Below are positions 1 through 7,009 of a stretch of DNA of 13,859 bases, piece after piece. Numbering within the stretch: position 1 is the first letter of the stretch; each line of letters begins with the position of its first letter. Source of the DNA: an uncultured Paenibacillaceae bacterium (lineage in GTDB: Bacteria; Bacillota; Bacilli; Paenibacillales; CALAME01); the NCBI GenBank assembly GCA_937983035.1, contig CALKAN010000311.1, positions 1 through 13,859 on the forward strand, in the 5' to 3' direction. The position numbers and the translations under genes are program-made. A model generated the notes under the pieces. It made no database searches. It worked only from the letters and a program-made list of their open reading frames with translations, and was not told where the DNA came from.

Positions 1-50
1 TCCAGCCTTCCAAGCTGGTAGCGTGGGTTCGATTCCCATCACCCGCTCCA
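1..50 (+). tRNA. tRNA-Gly (anticodon TCC), 3' part
   Basis: The window opens inside a tRNA. An anticodon stem CCAGC/GCTGG (2-6 with 14-18) encloses the loop CTTCCAA, which places TCC at the anticodon positions and so reads GGA glycine codons. A short variable loop follows, then a T arm with the TTCGATT loop, the 3' acceptor strand CACCCGC, discriminator T and an encoded CCA at 48-50. The acceptor 5' strand and D arm lie outside the window. An encoded CCA is usual for Bacillales tRNAs. A terminator starts 12 bases downstream, so this is the last gene of its transcript. Confidence 0.95.
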
Positions 51-61
51 TACATAGTCTC

Positions 62-88
62 AAAGCAGAGTGTATACTCTGCTTTTTT
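62..88 (+). terminator. Intrinsic terminator of the tRNA transcript
   Basis: A perfect 10-bp stem (AAAGCAGAGT paired with ACTCTGCTTT) with a 4-base loop runs into six T residues. It lies just after the tRNA CCA end and is a standard factor-independent terminator. Confidence 0.9.
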
Positions 89-347
89 ATTTATTATCAA
101 TTGTTGTTACAAGCAGCTGCATTGCTGCATAGTCATGCAATTGCTAAAACGCAATTTTTTGATAAGTGATTAAAAAATAATTTGTTTCAAATAATAAGCG
201 GAGTCCTTCGTGTTCGAATAAGATAAAATTCCCATAAACTGAAATATGAAAAATGCAAAAAAGGAAGATTTTTTATCTTTTTTTTAGTATGATAAGGAAA
301 GGCAAACTTTCGGACAAGCATGCTACTGATTCGGAGAGGTGAGGTTT
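89..347. other. Intergenic leader between tRNA-Gly and ppc
   Basis: This AT-rich stretch of about 260 bases has no credible gene. It contains a weak terminator-like element at 139-160 (6-bp stem AATTGC/GCAATT, then T residues) and an A/T hairpin at 259-285, where an A-rich arm with GGAAGAT pairs with ATC followed by a T run using two G.T wobbles. The ppc promoter must lie here, but I could not find a convincing -35/-10 pair. A TATGAT at 288-293 is the best -10 candidate and has no good -35 partner. The ppc ribosome binding site is at 333-343. Confidence 0.5.
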
Positions 348-3134
348 GTGACTGAAACAACGGTCGATCAAAGGCAGAATTCAAGCCATTTGCTTAGAAG
401 AGATGTTCGATTCCTTGGCAATATTCTTGGCGAAGTGCTGGTTCAGCAAGGCGGCAAAGAATTGCTTGACATTGTGGAAGATATTAGAGAGAAAAGCAAA
501 TCTCTGCGTGCGGAGTTTGATTTGGAGCTGTTCAATGATTTTAAAAATACGATTAAAAATTTGGAACCTGGTGTAAGACATCAGGTCATTCGGGCGTTTG
601 CCATATATTTTCAGCTTGTAAACATTGCGGAGCAAAATCATCGTGTGCGCAGAAAACGTGATTACGAACGGTCTGCCGGCGAGCAAATTCAACCCGGTTC
701 CATAGAAAGCATTATTGTGCATCTTAAAGAACAAAATGTGCCTTATGACGAAGTGCAAGAAATTTTGAATGAAATTTCTTTGGAATTGGTGATGACAGCA
801 CATCCGACAGAAGCGATGCGAAGAGCAGTGCTGGACATTCATCATCGGATCGCGCAAGATATGATGCAGCTCGATAATCCGACGTTGACGTTGAAAGAGC
901 GGGATCTGCTGCGGGAAAAACTGTTTAACGAAGTGATGATTTTATGGCAGACGGATGAGCTGCGCGACCGCAAGCCTACGGTAATTGATGAAGTAAGGAA
1001 CGGACTGTATTATTTTGATGAAACTTTATTTGATGTACTTCCGGAAGTTTACAATGAATTGGAACGCTGTTTAAGGAAATACTATCCGAACCATGATTGG
1101 CACGTGCCTTCGTTCCTGCGCTTTGGGTCATGGATCGGCGGCGATCGGGACGGGAATCCGAACGTTACGGCCAATTTTACATGGCAGACGTTCAAAATGC
1201 ATAGAGAGCTTGTAATCAATAAATATAAAGAATCGTTAGTGAATTTGCGGGACAAGCTTTCCTTCAGTTCAAACATCGTTGAAGTTCCGGATGAGCTGTG
1301 GGCATCGATTGAACGAGACAAACAGCATATCAAGCTGCAATCTAAAGATGTTTGGCGCAATGAAACGGAACCGTACCGCATTAAATTGTCCTACATGATT
1401 GAAAAGATTCAAAATACGGCGAGCGATGAGCATGTAAACGAATATGCCAAATATGCATCGGTGGATGAATTTATCGAAGAACTGAAACTGTTGGATCGCA
1501 GCTTGCGGAATCATTATGCAGATCATGTGGCAGATTTTTACTTGCAGCGGTTAATCCGCCAAGCGGAATTATTCGGCTTTCATTTGGCGACGCTTGATAT
1601 TCGCCAGCACAGCAAAGAACATGAATACGCCTTAAATGAAATTTTGGCGAAAAGCGGCATCACGCCGTCCTATTCAGAATTGTCAGAAGATGAGAAGATT
1701 GATTTGCTGCACGAGCTTTTGAATGATCCGCGCCCATTAGTATCCGCAAATTATATGGAATATACCGAATCTACGCAAGAATGCCTCAATGTGTTCAGAG
1801 TGATCGCAAGAGCGCAGAAAGAATTCGGGCCGCAATGCGTTGAGAGCTATTTGATCAGCATGACGCAAGGCGTAAGTGATTTGCTGGAAGTAGCCGTGTT
1901 ATCGAAAGAATTTGGTTTGCACCGTAAAAAATATATGGGATTAAGCATTCAACCTGTTCCGTTGTTTGAAACGATCGACGATTTGCATGCAGCTCCGGAG
2001 ATCATGGAACGATTGTTTTCACTGCCTGCCTATCGAGAAGCGTTAAAAGATCGCAACGACTTGCAGGAAATTATGCTCGGCTATTCAGACAGCAGCAAAG
2101 ACGGCGGCGCCATTACCGCAAACTGGGAATTGCGGGTAGCGCTGAAAGAAATTACGAAAACGGCGAATAAATTTGGCGTAAAACTGAAGTTTTTCCACGG
2201 CCGGGGCGGAGCGCTGGGCCGGGGCGGCATGCCGCTTAACCGCAGCATTTTGGTGCAGCCTCCGGAAACGATCGGCGGCGGAATTAAGATTACGGAGCAA
2301 GGCGAGGTTTTATCATCTCGTTACTCATTGCAGGGCATTGCCTACCGCAGCCTGGAACAAGCAACTTCCGCGTTGATTGAAGCTGCTCTGACAGCGAGAA
2401 GAAACGATGCGGAATTTGAAAAAGAAGCAGAGTGGGAAGCCATTATCGAATCCATTTCTCAAACAGCAATGAAGAAATATCAAGATTTGATTTTCCGGGA
2501 CCCGGATTTTCTCACCTTCTTTAAACAAGCTACGCCATTAGAAGAGATCAGCGAATTGAATATCGGCTCAAGACCGTCGAAGCGAAGAAACAGCGACAGT
2601 TTTGAAGATTTGCGAGCGATCCCGTGGGTGTTTTCCTGGACGCAAAGCCGATATTTGCTTCCGGCTTGGTACGCTGCCGGGACAGCGTTTCAGGCGTTTT
2701 ATGACAACAAGGAAGAGCATATGCAAGTGTTAAGGGAAATGTATCAGAAATGGTCGTTTTTCCGTTCGTTGATCGACAGTTTGCAAATGGCTCTGGCGAA
2801 AGCTGATCTGTTAATTGCTGAAGAATATTCGAAAATGGTAAAAGATCCGTCCATCGGCAAGCGCATATTTAAACTGGTGGAGGAAGAATACAACCTGACG
2901 GAAAAATTATTGCTTGAAATTACAGGACAAAACGAAATATTGGACAATGTGCCTGTAATTCAGGAGTCTGTCCGTTTGAGAAATCCTTACGTGGATCCTT
3001 TAAGTTATTTGCAAGTACAGCTGTTGATCGAATTGAGGAAAAAGAGAGAAGCTGGCGAAGATGATGCTGAATTGCTGAGAGAAGTATTGCTCACGATGAA
3101 TGGAATCGCTGCAGGACTTAGAAATACAGGTTGA
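348..3134 (+). CDS. ppc: Phosphoenolpyruvate carboxylase
   Basis: This cytosolic enzyme carboxylates PEP with bicarbonate to give oxaloacetate, replenishing the TCA cycle. The 928-residue length is typical of bacterial PEPC (E. coli 883). Signature blocks occur in order: VMTAHPTEA with catalytic His152, GGDRDGNP, GYSDSSKDGG with Lys584, FHGRGGALGRGG with His617, Arg619 and Arg625 at the same spacing as E. coli His579/Arg581/Arg587, then IGSRPSKR, IPWVFSWTQSR and the family C-terminus ending RNTG. I chose GTG at 348 because GGAGAGGTGAGG sits at the correct distance upstream. The in-frame GTG at 339 would lie inside that ribosome binding site. It appears to be transcribed alone, with terminators on both sides. 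The neighbouring sigW gene is not functionally linked in any obvious way. Confidence 0.97.
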   Translation: MTETTVDQRQNSSHLLRRDVRFLGNILGEVLVQQGGKELLDIVEDIREKSKSLRAEFDLELFNDFKNTIKNLEPGVRHQVIRAFAIYFQLVNIAEQNHRVRRKRDYERSAGEQIQPGSIESIIVHLKEQNVPYDEVQEILNEISLELVMTAHPTEAMRRAVLDIHHRIAQDMMQLDNPTLTLKERDLLREKLFNEVMILWQTDELRDRKPTVIDEVRNGLYYFDETLFDVLPEVYNELERCLRKYYPNHDWHVPSFLRFGSWIGGDRDGNPNVTANFTWQTFKMHRELVINKYKESLVNLRDKLSFSSNIVEVPDELWASIERDKQHIKLQSKDVWRNETEPYRIKLSYMIEKIQNTASDEHVNEYAKYASVDEFIEELKLLDRSLRNHYADHVADFYLQRLIRQAELFGFHLATLDIRQHSKEHEYALNEILAKSGITPSYSELSEDEKIDLLHELLNDPRPLVSANYMEYTESTQECLNVFRVIARAQKEFGPQCVESYLISMTQGVSDLLEVAVLSKEFGLHRKKYMGLSIQPVPLFETIDDLHAAPEIMERLFSLPAYREALKDRNDLQEIMLGYSDSSKDGGAITANWELRVALKEITKTANKFGVKLKFFHGRGGALGRGGMPLNRSILVQPPETIGGGIKITEQGEVLSSRYSLQGIAYRSLEQATSALIEAALTARRNDAEFEKEAEWEAIIESISQTAMKKYQDLIFRDPDFLTFFKQATPLEEISELNIGSRPSKRRNSDSFEDLRAIPWVFSWTQSRYLLPAWYAAGTAFQAFYDNKEEHMQVLREMYQKWSFFRSLIDSLQMALAKADLLIAEEYSKMVKDPSIGKRIFKLVEEEYNLTEKLLLEITGQNEILDNVPVIQESVRLRNPYVDPLSYLQVQLLIELRKKREAGEDDAELLREVLLTMNGIAAGLRNTG

Positions 3135-3150
3135 CATCACGAATGTTTGG

Positions 3151-3184
3151 CCGGGCACCTTGCTATGCAAGCTGTCCGGTTTTC
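3151..3184 (+). terminator. Intrinsic terminator after ppc
   Basis: A 13-bp stem (CCGGGCACCTTGC paired with GCAAGCTGTCCGG, one mismatch and one G.T) encloses a 3-base loop and is followed by TTTTCT. It lies 17 bases after the ppc stop and 50 bases before sigW, so most ppc transcripts should not enter sigW. Confidence 0.8.
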
Positions 3185-3233
3185 TCCATTCAGATGAGGC
3201 CGGCTGGATTTTGTTTAGCTGGAGGAATGAGGC

Positions 3234-3809
3234 TTGGATACGATTGATTCGCGCTTGATCCAATTGTCTCAGGACGGTGATCAAGAGGCTTTTGCACAAT
3301 TGTTGGAACGTTACGCCAATCAAATATATCGTCTGTGCTATCGCATGCTTGGCAACCAGCATGAAGCTGAAGATGCTGTGCAAGAAACATTTTTGCGCGT
3401 ACATATGAATCTGGATCGATATGACGGAAATTATAAATTTTCAACGTGGATTTTCCGCATTTGCACGAATCTTTGCATCGATCGCTTGAGAAAAAGGAAA
3501 AAAACAGCCTATTCGCTCGATTCGCAGATGAATGACGAGGAAGGAACTGACGGCTATGCATTTTTAGAGAGCAAAGAATTGACGCCTGAAGCGCAACTGA
3601 TTCTTTCCGAGTCTCAACGAACGGTGCGGCGGCTGATCGATGATTTGCCGGAGAAGTACAAATCCATCATCGTCCTTCGATATTTGCAAGATTTGAGTGT
3701 GAAGGAAATCAGCGAAATTACCGGCATGCCGGAGTCAACGGTGAAGACGAGAATGCATCGGGGCAGAGAATTGCTGAGAAGAAAATTAAAAATCGAATCC
3801 GTCTTTTAA
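3234..3809 (+). CDS. sigW: ECF-type RNA polymerase sigma factor SigW
   Basis: This group 4 (extracytoplasmic function) sigma factor directs RNA polymerase to cell-envelope stress and detoxification promoters. Its 191 residues match SigW size (187 in B. subtilis). Region 2 covers roughly residues 10-85 and contains IYRLCYRMLGNQHEAEDAVQ and FSTWIFRICTNLCIDRLRK. Region 4 covers about 125-185, with the DNA-binding helix-turn-helix SVKEISEITGMPESTVKTRMHRGRE. The start is TTG at 3234, set by GGAGGA at 3221-3226 with 7-base spacing; no ATG fits. The assignment as SigW rather than another ECF sigma rests on sequence similarity and on the following rsiW, cdaA, cdaR and glmM, which is the Bacillus order. 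I see no SigW-type promoter in the about 50 bases between the ppc terminator and this gene. Confidence 0.93.
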   Translation: MDTIDSRLIQLSQDGDQEAFAQLLERYANQIYRLCYRMLGNQHEAEDAVQETFLRVHMNLDRYDGNYKFSTWIFRICTNLCIDRLRKRKKTAYSLDSQMNDEEGTDGYAFLESKELTPEAQLILSESQRTVRRLIDDLPEKYKSIIVLRYLQDLSVKEISEITGMPESTVKTRMHRGRELLRRKLKIESVF

Positions 3810-3818
3810 TGTTTTTTT

Positions 3819-3844
3819 TGAAACCTCTGCGGCCAGGCAACGTA
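3819..3844 (+). promoter_or_regulatory. Candidate SigW-dependent promoter between sigW and rsiW
   Basis: TGAAAC at 3819-3824 is followed by exactly 16 bases and then CGTA at 3841-3844. This matches the established SigW consensus TGAAAC-N16-CGTA at every fixed position. A run of T residues lies immediately upstream (3812-3819). It points toward rsiW, whose start is about 58 bases beyond the -10 element. By match quality this is the best ECF promoter in the window. In B. subtilis the autoregulatory site lies upstream of sigW, so its placement here is unusual. Activity is inferred, not shown. Confidence 0.75.
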
Positions 3845-3902
3845 ATATTATTGAAGGGCGCAATTTTGCTGAAGATTGAGCAAAGAAAGGGGTGGCTTTA
3901 AG

Positions 3903-4508
3903 TTGAATTGCAATGAGGCCATTTCTTTGATTCACGATTATCTTGACGGCGAATTAATGGAAGAACAGACAGAGTGCCTGAAAAAGCATCTGCAAGAATG
4001 CGAAGATTGCGCTGCAGTGATGGAAGAACTAACGATGACTGAAAGTTTAATTAAAAATATTCCAATTCCTTCACCAAGCAAAGATCTGTCTGAACGGATC
4101 CTCGCTGCTTTGCCGAAGGCAGAGAAGCCGAAAAAGGCCGCGTGGTTTCAGCAAGTGCGGAGATACCCTGCGTTGACAGCTGCAGCGGTATTTATCGTGT
4201 TAATGATGACCAGTCTTTTTAATTTGCCAGGCAACGGACAAGAATTGGTCATTCGAGGGAACGATCTGGATCAGTTAGAGATTACCGGGAATCATGTCGT
4301 TGTTCCGGAAGGGAGCACCATAAACGGCAATTTGGTGATTGAAAATGGAACCGTGCAAGTAGATGGAAACGTAGAAGGAGACGTCACTGTAATTGACGGC
4401 AGTTTGCATTTGGCTTCTACAGCCGCGATATCAGGAAAGGCAACTCAAATTAATCAATGGATTGATCGGCTTTGGTTTAAGCTCTACGATCTGGTGAAAA
4501 AAGAATAG
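3903..4508 (+). CDS. rsiW: Anti-sigma-W factor RsiW (zinc-binding, membrane-anchored)
   Basis: RsiW holds SigW inactive at the membrane until regulated proteolysis releases it (PrsW then RasP/ClpXP in B. subtilis). The 201-residue product has the cytoplasmic zinc-binding anti-sigma motif H-x3-C-x2-C (His29, Cys33, Cys36, in HLQECEDC). One membrane segment follows at about 89-107 (YPALTAAAVFIVLMMTSLF), its alanine run resembling the B. subtilis protein. An outer domain then carries alternating Gly/Asn/Val strands such as VVVPEGSTINGNLVIENG. I chose TTG at 3903 because AAAGGGGTGG lies about 10 bases upstream and it yields MNCNEA, matching the B. subtilis N-terminus MSCPEQ. An in-frame TTG at 3876 would add nine residues but lacks a good ribosome site. 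It is separated from sigW by 93 bases that hold a candidate SigW promoter. Confidence 0.93.
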   Translation: MNCNEAISLIHDYLDGELMEEQTECLKKHLQECEDCAAVMEELTMTESLIKNIPIPSPSKDLSERILAALPKAEKPKKAAWFQQVRRYPALTAAAVFIVLMMTSLFNLPGNGQELVIRGNDLDQLEITGNHVVVPEGSTINGNLVIENGTVQVDGNVEGDVTVIDGSLHLASTAAISGKATQINQWIDRLWFKLYDLVKKE

Positions 4509-4523
4509 GAGCAGTTCTTTTGG

Positions 4524-4549
4524 ACCGGCAGCATGTCTGCCGGTTTTTT
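4524..4549 (+). terminator. Intrinsic terminator after rsiW
   Basis: A perfect 8-bp GC-rich stem (ACCGGCAG/CTGCCGGT) with loop CATGT runs into six T residues. It separates sigW-rsiW transcription from cdaA-cdaR-glmM. Confidence 0.92.
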
Positions 4550-4594
4550 GTCGAATAAAATTTCAAGCCGCTTCGTGTAACCTGAACCAATTTA

Positions 4595-4603
4595 TGATAT
4601 GAT
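4595..4603 (+). promoter_or_regulatory. Candidate extended -10 SigA promoter for cdaA operon
   Basis: TG-A-TATGAT at 4595-4603 is an extended -10 element lying between the rsiW terminator and cdaA. No good -35 hexamer is present at 16-18 bases; an extended -10 can compensate for this. It would give a 5' leader of about 70 bases before the cdaA ATG. Confidence 0.45.
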
Positions 4604-4682
4604 TAGCATATGTTGTAATATTAAAGTCAAGAAAATGTAACATTCATTTTCGATTATTTCAACGATATTGGGAGCGCTTAGA

Positions 4683-5495
4683 ATGAGCTGGTTTTCTAAC
4701 ATATCCATTACTGATATTATAGATATATTAATTGTCAGTTATGTTATATATAAGCTGATTATGTTAGTGCAAGGAACGCGTGCTGTGCAGCTGCTGAAGG
4801 GGATTTTTGTCGTTATTGCAGCATGGGCTCTCAGTATATGGTTTAATTTATATACCTTGCAATGGCTCATGAATCAGGCTTTTACTTTCGGGGTGCTTGG
4901 GTTGATTGTGATCTTTCAGCCTGAGCTTAGACGTGCGCTTGAGCAGTTGGGCAGGGGAAGATTATTTACGCGCAGCTCTGCAGAAGAGGAAGACGAGCAT
5001 CGCACGTATATCAGCGAAGTGATTAAAGCTTGCAATCATATGGCCAAGCGAAAAATCGGGGCATTAATTGTGTTTGAGAGAGAGACAGGCTTAAACGATG
5101 TCATCGAATCCGGCACGCCGCTCGAGTCTAAAATAAGCTCGGAATTGTTAGTGAATGTGTTTACTCCGAATGCTCCGCTGCATGACGGAGCAGTCATTAT
5201 TCGGGAAAATTTGGTGATGGCTGCAGGATGCTATTTGCCTTTGTCTGAGAATCCTTTCATAAGCAAAGAATTGGGTACGCGGCACCGCGCGGCGATCGGC
5301 ATTAGTGAAATTTCGGACGCCATTTCCGTCATCGTATCAGAAGAAACGGGCAAAATATCTTTAGCCATGAACGGACAGATCGTCAGAGATATTAAAGAAG
5401 AAGCTCTCATATCGAAATTGTTCGATGAATTGAAACCGAAAAAGGCAAAAGAAAAACGATTTTTCGCCAAATTGCGGGGTGAGCGCAATGGATAA
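4683..5495 (+). CDS. cdaA: Membrane diadenylate cyclase CdaA
   Basis: CdaA condenses two ATP into c-di-AMP, the second messenger that controls potassium and osmolyte uptake and wall homeostasis. The product is 270 residues (B. subtilis CdaA 273). Three hydrophobic helices fill about residues 8-75 and are followed by a cytoplasmic DisA_N/DAC domain. The catalytic motifs are both intact: DGA at 168-170 (LHDGAVII) and RHR at 200-202 (GTRHRAAIG). I chose ATG 4683 because GGGAG sits 8 bases upstream; the in-frame TTG at 4668 would overlap that ribosome site. The end overlaps cdaR by 8 bases, implying translational coupling with its regulator. Confidence 0.96.
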   Translation: MSWFSNISITDIIDILIVSYVIYKLIMLVQGTRAVQLLKGIFVVIAAWALSIWFNLYTLQWLMNQAFTFGVLGLIVIFQPELRRALEQLGRGRLFTRSSAEEEDEHRTYISEVIKACNHMAKRKIGALIVFERETGLNDVIESGTPLESKISSELLVNVFTPNAPLHDGAVIIRENLVMAAGCYLPLSENPFISKELGTRHRAAIGISEISDAISVIVSEETGKISLAMNGQIVRDIKEEALISKLFDELKPKKAKEKRFFAKLRGERNG

Positions 5496-6951
5496 ATGGC
5501 TGCGCAATAAAACGATCATGCAGATTGTCGCTTTATTGCTGGGGACATTGCTGTGGGTCGTTGTTCATGTAGAGCAGCAGCCGGGAACACCAGGGAATGT
5601 CAATCCTGTCATCGATAATCATATGATGATTTATTCGGATGTTCAGATTGAGGTGGCGGGGATTGATTTAGAGCAATATCATATTCGAAGCATTGAACCT
5701 GCATATGTGAACGTAACGGTGAGCGGGAAGTCTTCTGATCTTCGCAATATTAATGCTGGTGTTTCGAATCATGCGATCGTGCTTGATTTAACCGGTTTTA
5801 AAAGCGGCATCCATAATCAAGTTCCTTTGCAAGCCCGCGGTTACCCGGAAGGGGTGGAAGTGACGATCGATCCGCCGGCAGTCTCAGTAGCAATTGAAAG
5901 CATTGGGCACAAGGAAGTGCCGGTAGAGGTCATTGTTCAGGGCGAACCTGCGGAAGGTTTCCGGGCAGGAGAAGCGATTGTTCAGCCGAATCGCGTGAAT
6001 GTTTCTGTCCCTGAGAGTCAAATCGATGAGATTGTAAAGGTGCGTGCGGTCGTAGATATCTCTAATGCGACGGAAGCGGTCGTGACTGAAAGAAAATTAG
6101 CGGCGATTAATCGACAGGGCGAAGAAGTCGATGTTACGATTACGCCGAGTGTAGCAGAAATCAGCATTCCGGTTACGAGTCCGTTCAAGACTATTCCGCT
6201 GCAGATGAAGTTCAGCGGAGAAGTTCCGGATGGACTGGCGATCGCTGATTTTTATCAAAGCATCGATGAAGTGACCGTATATGGTTCGGAAGCAGTGATT
6301 GAGCAATATGACTTTTACGGCGGAATTACGATCAATGCGTCAGCATTTAATCGGGCGCAAACGTACACGTACACTTACAACATTCCATTGCAAAGCAATC
6401 TTCATCAAGTGCTTCCGGAAACCGTAGACGTCCAAATTCGAGTGGTTGAATCTGAACTCAAGACGTTTGAAGATTTTCCCGTGATGTTAATCGGGCAAAA
6501 TGAGGAAGTTCATACAGAAATTACATTGCCGGAACAGGGCGTTTTTGATTTAGTATTAGAAGGAGCGCCTGAGCTGCTTCGAAATGTAAGAGCGGACAAC
6601 GTGCAGGCGTTAATTGATGTAAGCAATTTGCCGCCTGGAGAATATACTAGAGAGATACAACTTATATTGCCGCGATTCATTAAATACGGCGGAGATCCGG
6701 CCGCGTTGGAAGCCAAAGTGGTAATTTCAACAAATGCCGAAGAAGATGAGGACGTGCCTGCAGACGGCGAGCCGGATTCAGAGACAGAGCCCGCTGATTC
6801 CGCAGACAGCAATGAAGACATGCCGTCGGGAGACTCGAATGACCAAGTTGACGGGTCTCCCGCAGACAATGAACAGCCAGATGAATCAAGCGATGAAGAG
6901 GGGGGCAATGATGAACTGACGGACGAATCAGATGATTCGCCGGCTCAATAG
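5488..6951 (+). CDS. cdaR: CdaA regulatory protein CdaR (YbbR-domain protein)
   Basis: CdaR is anchored in the membrane with its YbbR domains outside, and modulates CdaA activity. The 487-residue product has an N-terminal membrane helix at about 10-27 (IMQIVALLLGTLLWVVVHV) and then a long beta-rich region of repeated YbbR units, for example the stretches around VNVTVSGKSSDLRNI and IGHKEVPVEVIVQGEPAEGF; length fits the usual four. Residues 417-487 form a low-complexity tail with 30 Asp/Glu in 71 residues and no Lys, Arg or His. I chose ATG 5488 for its GGGGTGAG ribosome site at 5476-5483; the GTG at 5479 lies within that site. The gene overlaps cdaA by 8 bases and lies 58 bases before glmM, consistent with one operon. 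Confidence 0.94.
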   Translation: MDKWLRNKTIMQIVALLLGTLLWVVVHVEQQPGTPGNVNPVIDNHMMIYSDVQIEVAGIDLEQYHIRSIEPAYVNVTVSGKSSDLRNINAGVSNHAIVLDLTGFKSGIHNQVPLQARGYPEGVEVTIDPPAVSVAIESIGHKEVPVEVIVQGEPAEGFRAGEAIVQPNRVNVSVPESQIDEIVKVRAVVDISNATEAVVTERKLAAINRQGEEVDVTITPSVAEISIPVTSPFKTIPLQMKFSGEVPDGLAIADFYQSIDEVTVYGSEAVIEQYDFYGGITINASAFNRAQTYTYTYNIPLQSNLHQVLPETVDVQIRVVESELKTFEDFPVMLIGQNEEVHTEITLPEQGVFDLVLEGAPELLRNVRADNVQALIDVSNLPPGEYTREIQLILPRFIKYGGDPAALEAKVVISTNAEEDEDVPADGEPDSETEPADSADSNEDMPSGDSNDQVDGSPADNEQPDESSDEEGGNDELTDESDDSPAQ

Positions 6952-7009
6952 CGGAATAGGCAGAGGAGGAGCATAGATAGATTTCATCATCGGAAGGAGC
7001 AATATTTTC

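Noticed and set aside
352..357. Further TGAAAC hexamers, e.g. at the start of ppc and inside ppc, glmM and near 13623
   Set aside because: None has CGTA at 16-17 bases, so they are not SigW promoters.
3131..3136. Perfect TTGACA just at the ppc stop, possible sigW promoter
   Set aside because: No acceptable -10 at 16-18 bases (the sequence there is GC-rich and inside the terminator hairpin), so it is probably chance.
6510..6908. Long minus-strand open frame opposite the 3' part of cdaR
   Set aside because: It is the complement of the Asp/Glu/Ser-rich tail codons and adjoining YbbR sequence, with a Ser-rich product and no independent coding evidence. Similar minus-strand frames opposite ppc and ywjA are also shadows.
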